NCBI RefSeq assembly: GCF_004366595.1
Contig: NZ_SORE01000005.1
Coordinates: forward strand, 186,001 to 250,000
Reading direction: 5' to 3'
Source of the DNA: Paraburkholderia rhizosphaerae
GTDB taxonomy: Bacteria > Pseudomonadota > Gammaproteobacteria > Burkholderiales > Burkholderiaceae
Length of the DNA stretch: 64,000 nucleotides
In this document: piece after piece, positions 45,388-53,295 of the stretch
How positions within the stretch are numbered: the first letter of the stretch is position 1
Layout of the letters: the number at the start of each line of letters is the position of its first letter
The notes under the pieces: model-generated
Databases searched by the model: none
Seen by the model: only the letters and a program-made list of their open reading frames with translations
Told to the model about the DNA's origin: nothing
Program-made: the position numbers and the translations under genes

Positions 45388-45681
45388 GACGCTTCACTCC
45401 AGGATGCATTCGGCAGTGACCGTCGTGCCGGCTCGAGTTGCCGGTGCCGCTTTGCATGCGCACGACGCACTGCATTCATGACACCCATGGTAGGGGCGCG
45501 CCGGTCTAGCGGGCAGACACACAATCGACGATCAGGAAAGAGCACAGTTTGGCTTCGCGCCGCACCAAAAAGAAACACAGCACCGGCAGGCGGGGCGCAA
45601 GCGGTGGCACAATGCGGCTATTTGCCCCGATCTGCGCCGCTTCCGGCGAGCGGGGAGCGTCCGTAACCGGGGGGAAGGGCG
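45388..45681. other. 294-bp divergent spacer between ydeP-like and MocR genes
   Basis: Promoters for both genes should lie here. I found no convincing dyad or sigma-54 site: one TGGCAC is followed by a GC at 11, not 12, bases. Nothing else stands out. Confidence 0.4.
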
Positions 45682-47106
45682 TTGAAACTGTATGAGAAGC
45701 TTGCCGACGACATCGAGGCACTCGTCACGCAGGGCGTATACCGGCCCGGCGAGAAGATCCCTTCGGTGCGCCGCACGAGCCAGCATCACCGTTTGAGCAT
45801 TACCACCGTGCTACGCGCTTACGCGCTGCTTGAAAGCCGCGGCGTGATCGAAAGCCGCCCGCAATCCGGCCATGTAGTGCGCCCGCAGGGGCCGGCCGTC
45901 GCCGCCGAGCTTGCGCCGACAAGGCCGCTGGCGATTTCCGCGTCGGTGGATGTGAGCCGCCTCGTGCTGTCTACGCTGCGTTCGATTCGCAGCGACGAAG
46001 CAGTGCCGCTCGGTTCGCCGTATCCGGACCCGTCCGCGTTTCCGTATCAGCGGATCAACCAGTACGCGAATGCGATCGCGCGGCGTCCGGGCTTGTGGCA
46101 CGGCTCGGAAGAGCTACCGCCCGGCGCGCGGCCGTTGATCGGCCAGATCGCGAAACGCTATCTGGAGAACGGGCTGTCGATTGATCCGAACGAGATCGTG
46201 ATTACCGTTGGCGCGACCGAGGCGATCAATCTGTGTCTGCAGGCCGTCGCCAAACCGGGCGACGTGATCGCGGTCGAGTCGCCGACTTTCTACGCGATGC
46301 TGCATGCGATCGAGCGGATGGGGATGCGCGCGATCGAGGTTGCCACGCATCCGCGCGAAGGCATCGATCTCGGCGCGCTCGCGCATATTCTCGAAACCCA
46401 GCGGATCGGCGCGTGCATGGTGATGCCGAATTTCCAGAATCCGCTGGGCTTTCAGATGCCGGATGAAAAGAAGCGCGAGCTGGTCGAACTGCTCGCGCGC
46501 TACGACGTGCCGGCCATCGAAAACGACGTGTATCACGAGCTGTACTACGGCAGCTCGCATCCGACGTCGCTGAAGTCCTTCGACGAAAAGGGCCTCGTGT
46601 TGCATTGCGCGTCGTTTTCAAAAAGCCTGTCGGCGATGTACCGGATCGGTTGGGCTATTACCGGGCGATACCGCGAGCAGGTGGAAAAGCTTAAGTTCCT
46701 CAATACGCTGACCACGCCGTCGATTCCGCAGCTCGCGATTGCCGAGTATCTGAAGAACGATAGCTACGACCATCACTTGCGCAAGCTGCGCAAAGCGTAC
46801 GCGCAGCAGGCGAATCTGATGAAGGCGATGGTCAAGCGCTTCTTTCCTGAAGGCACGAAGATGTCGGAGCCGGTCGGCGGTTACGTGCTGTGGGTCGAGA
46901 TGCCGGACGAGGTCGATTCGATGCAGGTTTACCAACGGGCGCTCGAGAACGGCATTACGGTGGGGCCCGGCTATATGTTCTCGACCACGCCCAGCTATCG
47001 GAACTTTATCCGGCTCAATTACAGCTACCCTTGGGATGAGCGGGTCGAGAAGGCGGTGATTACGCTGGGCAAACTGATTGCGTCGTGTATGAGGTCGGCG
47101 GCGTGA
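45682..47106 (+). CDS. MocR-type GntR regulator with aminotransferase domain
   Basis: 474 aa from a TTG preceded by GGGGAAGGG. GntR winged helix (1-70; 'EKIPSVRRTSQHHRLSITTVLRAYALLESRGVI') and fold-type-I PLP domain (about 95-470). The PLP Lys is in 'CASFSKSLSAMYRIGW', with 'NFQNPLGF' and 'ENDVYHELYY'. Paralogue of the protein at 37982. The two share architecture but differ in the first helices, so they should read different sites. Divergent from the ydeP-like gene, which may be its target. Confidence 0.92.
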   Translation: MKLYEKLADDIEALVTQGVYRPGEKIPSVRRTSQHHRLSITTVLRAYALLESRGVIESRPQSGHVVRPQGPAVAAELAPTRPLAISASVDVSRLVLSTLRSIRSDEAVPLGSPYPDPSAFPYQRINQYANAIARRPGLWHGSEELPPGARPLIGQIAKRYLENGLSIDPNEIVITVGATEAINLCLQAVAKPGDVIAVESPTFYAMLHAIERMGMRAIEVATHPREGIDLGALAHILETQRIGACMVMPNFQNPLGFQMPDEKKRELVELLARYDVPAIENDVYHELYYGSSHPTSLKSFDEKGLVLHCASFSKSLSAMYRIGWAITGRYREQVEKLKFLNTLTTPSIPQLAIAEYLKNDSYDHHLRKLRKAYAQQANLMKAMVKRFFPEGTKMSEPVGGYVLWVEMPDEVDSMQVYQRALENGITVGPGYMFSTTPSYRNFIRLNYSYPWDERVEKAVITLGKLIASCMRSAA

Positions 47107-47208
47107 TTGGGCAACGCGCGAGGAACGCGCGGTGAAGACCGGTAGCGCCGTGAGCGCAGCCCACACTGCAGTTCACCCCGCAGTTCACGCATTGGATACG
47201 AGGCAACG

Positions 47209-47559
47209 ATGACTTCGAACCGAGACGATGCGCAAACGCCGCAAACGCCGCAAACGCCGCAAACGCCGCAAACGCCGCAAGAGCACGGCGATGCGCCGGA
47301 TATGAGCGACCCGCAGGTACAGCTCGTCGTCGTGCTTGGCGAGCTTTGGGGCGCGCGTCAGGAATCGCCGGACAAGCCATGGTCGCTTGCGAAGCTCAGC
47401 AAGCGCACGCAGTTGCCGATGAGCACGCTGCGGCGATTATTGACCGAGTTGTCGTCCGCGAGTCTCGTCGATGTCGAAACGCGGCCTGACGGCACAGGTT
47501 CCGCGGCGCTCACCGCGCAAGGCGCGCAAGTGTGCGCCGATCTGTTCGACAAAGCGTGA
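47209..47559 (+). CDS. Winged-helix DNA-binding protein with N-terminal QTP repeats
   Basis: 116 aa. Residues 9-23 are five copies of Gln-Thr-Pro encoded by a 9-bp tandem DNA repeat. Residues about 33-113 form a small winged helix resembling MarR/IclR types: 'VVLGELWGARQESPDKPWSLAKLSKRTQLPMSTLRRLLTELSSASLVDVETRPDGTGSAALTAQGAQVCADL'. Similar small regulators occur next to formate-dehydrogenase-like genes in Burkholderiaceae, which fits the nearby ydeP-like gene (inference). ATG at 47209 with GAGGCAACG upstream. No effector domain. Confidence 0.8.
   Translation: MTSNRDDAQTPQTPQTPQTPQTPQEHGDAPDMSDPQVQLVVVLGELWGARQESPDKPWSLAKLSKRTQLPMSTLRRLLTELSSASLVDVETRPDGTGSAALTAQGAQVCADLFDKA
47231..47280. 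repeat. In-frame 9-bp tandem repeat (CGCAAACGC units)
   Basis: Five identical copies plus a partial sixth, period nine, coding for Gln-Thr-Pro repeats. Gain or loss of units would keep the reading frame. It is the second period-9 array in the window (the other at 16894). Confidence 0.9.
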
Positions 47560-47607
47560 CAGGCGGGCGCGCATATCGGGCCCCTCCTCTACCGCGCGTC
47601 GCGGCAG

Positions 47608-47985
47608 TCAATGCCCCGCGCCTCCATACATCACGCAACTGATCACCAGCGTGCTGCCGTTGCCGGCATCGCCGTTGACGCGCGCGACGTGCGACTCCGC
47701 GTTGCCGCACTGCCATTCCATCACGAAGCCTTTCTGGTGACAGGCGGCTGGCGCCGCGTCGGCCACATCGGGCACGACATACGCGCATGTATCGCGGTTG
47801 TCGCAGTACGACGCGGCGTCGCGCGTCAGATTGCCGGCGCGCGCGCCACACGCTTCGCCATAGGTTGCGGATGCGATGTGGATCGGTGCGGCGGCCAGAC
47901 CGGGAGCAATGGCCGCGAGCACAACGGCTGCGGCCAGCGTGACGGGACGTGTGCGCTCAGACGTCCTTCGTAGGGAGTACGACAT
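47608..47985 (-). CDS. Secreted Cys-rich protein, SUEL/rhamnose-binding-lectin-like
   Basis: 125 aa. Signal peptide 1-32 ('VTLAAAVVLAAIAPGLAAA|PI'). The mature part has six Cys in an arrangement like galactose/rhamnose-binding SUEL lectins: 'IHIASATYGEAC' (SUEL: YG block), 'YCDNRDTCAYVV', 'ACHQKGFVMEWQCG', final 'VISC'. Such domains bind sugars outside the cell. The ATG at 47985 has GGAGA five bases upstream and lies 29 bases inside the 3' end of the SRPBCC gene, so the two are translationally coupled. The lectin assignment rests on Cys spacing and a few residues; moderate confidence. Confidence 0.7.
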   Translation of the reverse strand: MSYSLRRTSERTRPVTLAAAVVLAAIAPGLAAAPIHIASATYGEACGARAGNLTRDAASYCDNRDTCAYVVPDVADAAPAACHQKGFVMEWQCGNAESHVARVNGDAGNGSTLVISCVMYGGAGH

Positions 47986-48409
47986 GGCCTGTCTCCAGCA
48001 GCGACTTGAGGTTCGACAGGATGCGCGGCCAGCCGCCCGATACCGCGCGGATAAAGTTCGAATCTTCTTTGTCGATGGAATGGGTGATCGTCAGTTTCGA
48101 CGCGTCGCCAACCGGTTCGATTTCCATCACGCATAGTGATGGGCCCTCGGCCTTGAGCTCGGGCCTGAACTCGTTGTGCCAGCGGATGACGAGCCGCTTC
48201 GGCGGTGTACTTTCGACGATTTCTCCCGTATCGGCGACGCGCCCGTCCGGAAACACCATGCGCCACGACGAACCGGCCTGCCAGTCTGACTCGCAATGCA
48301 TGTCGAACCAGTATTGCCGCTGGAAATCGGGGCTGGTCAGCGCCGCCCAGATTTTCTCCGCCGACGAGCGGATATACGTCACATACACGAACGTGTCGCT
48401 TCCTTTCAT
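47957..48409 (-). CDS. SRPBCC (START/Bet v1-like, AHSA1-type) protein
   Basis: 150 aa. 'FVYVTYIRSSAEKIWAALTSPDFQRQYWFDMHCESDWQAGSSWRMVFPDGRVADTGEIVESTPPKRLVIRW' is a standard AHSA1-like N-terminus; the hydrophobic cavity of this fold binds lipids or aromatics. The ATG at 48409 has GAGGG six bases upstream, which excludes the longer frame to 48841. Lies 65 bp downstream of an ArsR gene, the widespread ArsR-SRPBCC pair. The 3' end overlaps the secreted lectin-like gene. Confidence 0.88.
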   Translation of the reverse strand: MKGSDTFVYVTYIRSSAEKIWAALTSPDFQRQYWFDMHCESDWQAGSSWRMVFPDGRVADTGEIVESTPPKRLVIRWHNEFRPELKAEGPSLCVMEIEPVGDASKLTITHSIDKEDSNFIRAVSGGWPRILSNLKSLLETGHVVLPTKDV

Positions 48410-48474
48410 GGTAGCCCTCGCTGTATCGCATTGCACGGCCGGGCGCGGCGGCGGCGCTGTGGCGCGGGCGCGCG

Positions 48475-48807
48475 TCAACGGGTGGAGTCGCCCTCCGGGC
48501 GCTCGAGTTCCTGCCTCAGATCGGACAACGCCGCGAGACGCGGGCGCTCGAACTTGCCGATCCAGCGCTCCGCAATTTCGTTGATGGGCACCGGATTCAG
48601 GAAATGCAGCTTCTCGCGACCCTGGCGCTGCGTCGACACGAGATTCGCGTGCTCGAGCAGCGTCAGGTGTTTCGCGACAGCCTGGCGGGTCATGTCGAGC
48701 CCCTCGCACAACTGCACCAGCGTCTGGCCGTTGCGTTGATGCAGCCGGTCGAGCAGCAGGCGGCGGCTCGCGTCGGCCAGAGCGCGGAAAACAGCGTCGT
48801 CGTCCAT
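48475..48807 (-). CDS. ArsR-family transcriptional repressor
   Basis: 110 aa from the ATG at 48807; a TTG 15 bases upstream is an alternative. Compact winged helix 'DDAVFRALADASRRLLLDRLHQRNGQTLVQLCEGLDMTRQAVAKHLTLLEHANLVSTQRQGREKLHFLNPVPI'. No metal-binding Cys pair ('CVC'-type) is seen; one Cys in 'QLCEGL' only, so it is not an arsenic sensor of the classic kind. The usual partner, an SRPBCC protein, is the next gene. A dyad lies at its start. Confidence 0.88.
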   Translation of the reverse strand: MDDDAVFRALADASRRLLLDRLHQRNGQTLVQLCEGLDMTRQAVAKHLTLLEHANLVSTQRQGREKLHFLNPVPINEIAERWIGKFERPRLAALSDLRQELERPEGDSTR

Positions 48808-48820
48808 GTCGATAATAGGC

Positions 48821-48832
48821 AACCATTTGGTT
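48821..48832. promoter_or_regulatory. Candidate ArsR operator
   Basis: AACCA-TT-TGGTT, a perfect dyad 14 bases upstream of the ArsR ATG, suiting autorepression of the ArsR-SRPBCC operon. Short, so modest support. Confidence 0.4.
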
Positions 48833-48976
48833 ACGTGTCAAGGCCGATTATAGTCGTTCGCGCGACGCACGTGTGATGCGTGCGGTACAGCGTTTCGTTC
48901 GGCGCGGCCTTGCAGTGCACGCGGGCGTCAGCGGCATAATCTCGTGGCGTCGTCGCGACGCTTGCCGGAGATGACT

Positions 48977-49498
48977 ATGTCCTTCGAACAGATCGTGCGC
49001 GGTACGCCCGTTTGGGTGTGGATTCTGCTGGTCTATCTGCTGTCGCGCGGCATCAGCGCGCTCAAGGGCGGCACGGTGCCGCTCGGCAAGCTCGCGACCG
49101 TGCCGGTGGTGTTTGCCGTCTGGGGCATCGTGCATCTCGTCAAGGAACCGGCCGCCGGCTGGCAGGCGGCATGTGCGTGGGTGCTCGGCGCGGGCGCCGG
49201 GTTGATCGTCGGCGCGTGGATTGCGCGTAAAAGCCGCTTCAGCGTTGACCGTGAGCACAAGACTGTCACGCTGGCGGGCTCGGCGGTGCCGTTGATCCTG
49301 ATTCTTGTGACGTTCGCGTCGAAGTTCTGGCTTGGCGTTGAACTCGCGGTGTCGGCGCCGGTGCCGACCGATTCGGGCTACGTGGTGCTCGATGGGCTGA
49401 TTTCGGGCATCGTCGCGGGCATTTTCGCCGGGCGGTTTCTGGTCTACTGCATGCGGTTTCGGGCGCAGCCGGCGTTGCAGCCTAACGACAATATTTAG
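48977..49498 (+). CDS. Predicted multi-TM inner-membrane protein
   Basis: 173 aa. The start at 48977 has GGAG exactly six bases upstream; the ATG at 48971 directly abuts the same GGAG and is less likely. About four or five TMs: 'TPVWVWILLVYLLSRGI', 'LATVPVVFAVWGIVHLV', 'AACAWVLGAGAGLIVGAWI', 'VPLILILVTFASKFWLGVEL', 'VLDGLISGIVAGIFAGRFL'. It resembles the DUF6622-like small membrane proteins but I am not sure. No functional context. Confidence 0.75.
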   Translation: MSFEQIVRGTPVWVWILLVYLLSRGISALKGGTVPLGKLATVPVVFAVWGIVHLVKEPAAGWQAACAWVLGAGAGLIVGAWIARKSRFSVDREHKTVTLAGSAVPLILILVTFASKFWLGVELAVSAPVPTDSGYVVLDGLISGIVAGIFAGRFLVYCMRFRAQPALQPNDNI

Positions 49499-49516
49499 GC
49501 ATCCGTCTGGTTCGAA

Positions 49517-49560
49517 CGGCGCGGGCCGGAACCGGTGGGATCCGGTTCCGGCCCGCGCCG
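49517..49560. terminator. Very strong bidirectional hairpin
   Basis: 19-base perfect arms CGGCGCGGGCCGGAACCGG / CCGGTTCCGGCCCGCGCCG with the loop TGGGAT, between two convergent genes (stops at 49498 and 49628). No U-tract on either side. The longest perfect hairpin I found in the window. Confidence 0.7.
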
Positions 49561-49627
49561 CTGTTGCGTCCTGCTTCCAGGCGTGTCGCGTTTTGCTGGC
49601 GTTCCTCCGTTTCGCCCCATTCGCCGC

Positions 49628-50650
49628 TCACGCCCAGTGAGCCGGAATCCACACGCGGCCAACCCAGTGACCCGGCACCCACACCACGGGCCGCGGCTTC
49701 GGGGCGACATATACAACCGGGGCCGGCGCGACATACACGACAGCTTTCGGCGGCGGAGGCGGCGCAACGTAGACGGTCTTCGGTGCAGGCGCGACATAAA
49801 CCGTCTTCGGCGGGGGCGGCGGCGTCACCACGACAGCGGGCGCGGGCGGCGGCACATAAACAGCAGGCGGCGGCGCGTAGACAGCAGGCGCAGGCGCTAC
49901 AACCACCGGCGCGCTGCCCACCGCAACCGTCGCACCGACGGTGGTCACCGAGCCGCTCGTCGTGACTGTCGTGCCGTGCGTGCCGGTCACCGTGCCCGTC
50001 GTGACGACAGTGCCGGTCGATACGCGCGTTGCGCTGCCCGCATGCGTGACAGTGCCGCCATCGTTACCGGTCACGGTGCCCGACCGGTAGCACGAATTGC
50101 CTGCGCAATTCGTCGACGCGGAATGGGTGGTCGTGTTGCCGTTCGATCCGGTGACCGTACCCGACGATGAATACTGGCCCGGCGCCGTGCGCGTCACGCT
50201 GCCCGACGTGGTGGCCGTGTTGCCGTTGGAACCCGTCATCGTGCCGTTGTGCGAGCAAGTGCCGCTCGCGCAGCTGGTGTTGCCGGAATGCTGAACCGAG
50301 TTGCCCCACGGGCCGACGGCCGTGCCGGAGTTCGAGAACTGGCCCGGCGCGGTGCGCGTGACGGTGCCGCTATTGGTGCCGACGCCGCCCCACGGGCCGA
50401 CCACACCACCCGCATGCGAGCAGCTGCTGCCGCCGCACGACGTGTAGTGCCCGCCGCTGTACGTACCGTGCGACGTGTACGCGGTGCCGCCGTGCGCCCA
50501 GCCGGCCGATGCGGACGCGCTGCCGAGCGCGAGCATGGCTGCCGCGGCCGTCATGACCAGGTGACGCACGGCATGGCGCGAGCGCTTGACCGTTGCGGTG
50601 GAGGCCGGCGTAACGCGGTCGGCGGGAGCGACGTTCGATAAGATGTTCAC
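49628..50650 (-). CDS. Secreted low-complexity repeat protein, unknown function
   Basis: 340 aa from a GTG with AAGGA six bases upstream. A long basic N-terminus (1-32) then signal segment 'MTAAAAMLALGSASASA'. Residues about 50-235 are Gly/Ser/Thr/Asn repeats: imperfect copies of 'GTVTRTAPGQ(F/Y)S.SGT' followed by 'VTGSNGNT', with three short 'C(A/G)..(S/T)C' cysteine pairs. Residues about 245-320 are Val/Ala/Pro with 'APPPPPK.VYVAP' repeats. It ends 'VWVPGHWVGRVWIPAHWA', a YXWGXW-like motif seen in Burkholderia surface proteins. Probably an exported structural or cell-surface protein. Confidence 0.75.
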   Translation of the reverse strand: MNILSNVAPADRVTPASTATVKRSRHAVRHLVMTAAAAMLALGSASASAGWAHGGTAYTSHGTYSGGHYTSCGGSSCSHAGGVVGPWGGVGTNSGTVTRTAPGQFSNSGTAVGPWGNSVQHSGNTSCASGTCSHNGTMTGSNGNTATTSGSVTRTAPGQYSSSGTVTGSNGNTTTHSASTNCAGNSCYRSGTVTGNDGGTVTHAGSATRVSTGTVVTTGTVTGTHGTTVTTSGSVTTVGATVAVGSAPVVVAPAPAVYAPPPAVYVPPPAPAVVVTPPPPPKTVYVAPAPKTVYVAPPPPPKAVVYVAPAPVVYVAPKPRPVVWVPGHWVGRVWIPAHWA

Positions 50651-50985
50651 GGAAAGTCCTTCGCGGTTCGGTCAGTTCGGGCCACTCGGTATTGCCGGTG
50701 CTGCATTGCGTGGCGACGGAACGAACTATAGAAGGACGGTCCCGCGAAGTCTGTTAGAAAACTATGTCGCGCGGTTTCACGGGCCGGACACGCTTGCTGC
50801 GCGGGGCTCACGCGTTGATGAGAAGGGCCGCGTCGGCGAATCTGCTTTGCGGTAAAGGGGTAGCCACGCGTGCCGCGCAACGCTATGTTCGGATGAGCGC
50901 GGTATCCGAGGTATCCGGTGTTGCGGCAGAGTCCGGCGTCGCGCCTGTTTCATGTTTTCCTTATTCCCGCTACCGGTCAATCTCC
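50651..50985. other. 335-bp divergent spacer
   Basis: Separates the repeat-protein gene from the LysR gene. Open frames on the plus strand run through it, but they lack ribosome sites and family features. The nonamer GGTATCCG(A/G) occurs twice close together (near 50901 and 50911). Nothing else was recognised. Confidence 0.4.
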
Positions 50986-51951
50986 ATGGATTACTTTGCT
51001 GCAGTGCGTGCCTTTCTTCATGCGGCGGAACTTGGCAGCTTCAGCAAGGCGGCCGCGCAAATGGAGATCAAGACGTCGACGGTGTCGCGGCATATCAACG
51101 AGCTCGAAGCCGATCTCGGTATCGCGCTCTTCAACCGCTCGACGCGCGGGCTCGTGCTGACCGAAGGCGGACAGGTATTTCGCGGCCATGCACTGGCCGC
51201 GATGCAAAGCCTCGATGAAGCGCGGCAGTCGGCATCGTCGCTCAACGCGTCGCCGAAAGGCGTGCTGCGCGTGACGATGCCCGCTTCGTTCGGACGGCGC
51301 CATGTGATTCCGCACGTGCCCGAATTCATCAAGCGTTATCCGCATATCGACGTCGATGCGGTGGTCACCGATGAACCGTTGAATATCATCGAAGCGCGCA
51401 TCGATCTGGCGATTCGCATCGGTGCGCTGCCCGATTCGCAACTGGTCGCGCGCCGGCTCGCCGAGCATCGACGCATTATCTGCGCGAGCCCTGCGTATCT
51501 CGCACATTATCGCGCGCCGCAAGCGCCTGCCGAGTTGGCCGCGCATAGCGCATTGCGTTTTTCGCTTGTCCCGGACGACCGATGGATACTCGTGAAACGC
51601 ACCGGCAGCGCCAGCGCAACACGCGCGGCGGCAGGCCGTTCAGGACAGCAAGCGCATGATGAAGTCGCGGTGCAACTGCAAGGCCGGATTCGCGCGAACG
51701 ATACCGACGCGCTGCTGGAACTCGCGATCGCCGGCTGTGGCATCGCGCTGCTGCCCGCATGGAGCGTCACCGACGCGATGCGGCAAGGCCAACTCGTGCA
51801 GCTGCTGCCGGACTGGGAAGCGCAGACTTCACGCGCCGAGCCGGCGGTCTGGGCCGTGTATCCGCCGAAGAAGACGGTGTCGTCGAAGGTGCGCGCGTTC
51901 CTCGATTTCTACGCGGCGCTGTTCGCAGACGATGCGTATTGGAAGATCTGA
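50986..51951 (+). CDS. LysR-family transcriptional regulator
   Basis: 321 aa. 'MDYFAAVRAFLHAAELGSFSKAAAQMEIKTSTVSRHINELEADLGIALFNRSTRGLVLTEGG' is the CrgA/TfdR-like LysR N-terminus; the effector domain covers about 90-300. An 18-residue low-complexity insert around 210-228 ('GSASATRAAAGRSGQQAH') interrupts the effector domain. Open frame extends upstream but the ATG at 50986 is the family start. The target may be the divergent repeat-protein gene or none nearby. Confidence 0.88.
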   Translation: MDYFAAVRAFLHAAELGSFSKAAAQMEIKTSTVSRHINELEADLGIALFNRSTRGLVLTEGGQVFRGHALAAMQSLDEARQSASSLNASPKGVLRVTMPASFGRRHVIPHVPEFIKRYPHIDVDAVVTDEPLNIIEARIDLAIRIGALPDSQLVARRLAEHRRIICASPAYLAHYRAPQAPAELAAHSALRFSLVPDDRWILVKRTGSASATRAAAGRSGQQAHDEVAVQLQGRIRANDTDALLELAIAGCGIALLPAWSVTDAMRQGQLVQLLPDWEAQTSRAEPAVWAVYPPKKTVSSKVRAFLDFYAALFADDAYWKI

Positions 51952-52020
51952 TCGGGAACGCGCGAGCGGGTGGCATAAGCGGGCAAAACCCGCTCAGGCT
52001 GCCGGTGCCCGCCCGCATCG

Positions 52021-52335
52021 CTACTTGCCGATCGTCTGAATGACCTCGAAGCCCTCGAATTCCGGGTGCCCAAGATAGAGCGGCCGATTGTTGCCTGCGT
52101 CGCGGTGCGCTGCACGAAACGCGTCGGAGCGCGTCCAGTCTTCGAATGCTTGCTGACTTGCCCAGATCGTGTGGCTCGAATACAGCACGTGGTCCTCCTT
52201 TTGCGGACCCTTCAGCAAGTGAAATTCGACAAAACCGGGCACCTGTTCCAGATGCGAGTCGCGGCTCTTCCAGACCTGCTCGAACGCGGCCTCGGAACCG
52301 AGGGTGACCTTGAAGCGATTCATCGCGATATACAT
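52021..52335 (-). CDS. ABM-fold monooxygenase, IsdG/HmoA-like haem-degrading candidate
   Basis: 104 aa, dimeric alpha+beta barrel type. 'MYIAMNRFKVTLGSEAAFEQVWKSRDSHLEQVPGFVEFHLLKG' begins it. The IsdG catalytic triad Asn-Trp-His is conserved in place: Asn6, Trp67 and His77 (IsdG Asn7, Trp67, His77). Such enzymes cleave haem to release iron. The ATG at 52335 was preferred over an earlier Met because the barrel starts there. No haem-uptake gene is adjacent, although a TonB system is in the window 47 kb away. Antibiotic-biosynthesis monooxygenase is the alternative. Confidence 0.8.
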   Translation of the reverse strand: MYIAMNRFKVTLGSEAAFEQVWKSRDSHLEQVPGFVEFHLLKGPQKEDHVLYSSHTIWASQQAFEDWTRSDAFRAAHRDAGNNRPLYLGHPEFEGFEVIQTIGK

Positions 52336-52632
52336 GGGATCGATCCTGTGAGGCGCGGAAATGACACAAAGCGGATGCAAAAGCGGACGAATAGCGGGCG
52401 CATCGCGGCGCTGGCGTCAACGCAACCGGCGGCTGGCGGCTCGCACTTCGACACGCCCGAGTCCGATTATAGAGCGGCTATTGTGCGACTTCAGCGAACG
52501 GCATAGGCTGTCCAGTGTCGCTCGCGCGGAGCATGTTGCCGCGCCGTAGCATCGTCCGCTGACCGTGCGGGAGCGTTCCTTGCTGCGCGACGATTTCATC
52601 GTGAATGGATTCGGCACACGAGGAAAAGCAAA

Positions 52633-52893
52633 ATGACGATTGAATTTACCGGCCGGCGCCATGTCGTCGCGGCATCGCGCGTCGCATTCGAAGCAAAGGT
52701 GAGCGGCAAGGAAGTGTGGTGCAGCATCTCGATGGATGCGTTGAACGATCATTTCGGCAACACAGGTACGTCCTCCCATGAGTTGATTCAGTCATTCGAA
52801 GCGAATCGCCCACGCATTGAGGCCGCCGCGCAGCGCGTGCTGGAGCGCAACGGCGGCCAGTCGGTCGAACTGGAAACGGGCGACCTCGATTAA
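52633..52893 (+). CDS. DUF1488 domain protein
   Basis: 86 aa. 'IEFTGRRHVVAASRVAFEAKVSGKEVWCSISMDALNDHFGNTGTSSHELIQSFEANRPRIEAAAQRVLERNG' matches the small DUF1488 family of Burkholderiales: a short beta-sheet followed by helices. Function unknown. ATG at 52633 with GAGGAAAAGC upstream. 403 bp before hpnR. Confidence 0.8.
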   Translation: MTIEFTGRRHVVAASRVAFEAKVSGKEVWCSISMDALNDHFGNTGTSSHELIQSFEANRPRIEAAAQRVLERNGGQSVELETGDLD

Positions 52894-53295
52894 GCGCGTT
52901 GCGTCGCGCCACGCGCCTCGGTGCATCTTTTGAAGAACAAACCTGCTCCGGACGAGTCCGATTACCGGTGATATAAAGGTGGCAGCCTGTGCCGTACGGC
53001 CTGCCGGCAGCATGAAGCTGTGCCGCCTCTTACGCATGCGGCAAGTCGCGACCAGCCGGCTGCAGACCGGATACAAGCGGTTTCCAACCCGGGCTTGCGT
53101 GCGCTTCAGCGCAGACTTGCCCGCTTCGACAGTAGAATCGTCCTGACGAGGAGATCTGACGGGGGAGCAGACCCTCGCCAATATCCACTACCGCCGCATG
53201 ACGGGCAGCGGATTATGCGCAGGAAATTTCATCGTAACCGGCAGCAGATGACCGCTGCTGCACTTGGCGTGCCGTTGCGGCCGCGAGGAGTTTGC
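52894..53295. other. 402-bp spacer before hpnR
   Basis: An open frame from 53020 continues into hpnR but its first 92 codons look non-coding, with no ribosome site at 53020. The hpnR promoter should lie here; no regulator site was recognised. Confidence 0.4.

Noticed and set aside
45560-45640. Sigma-54 promoter before the MocR gene at 45682
   Set aside because: A TGGCAC is present, but the following GC is 11 rather than 12 bases from the GG.
16894-47280. Period-9 arrays as CRISPR-like repeats
   Set aside because: Units are contiguous with no spacers and nine bases long; they are simple tandem repeats, and no cas genes are present.
53020-53295. N-terminal extension of hpnR by 92 codons
   Set aside because: The extra residues lack family similarity, while the ATG at 53296 has GAGGAG and the standard HpnR start.
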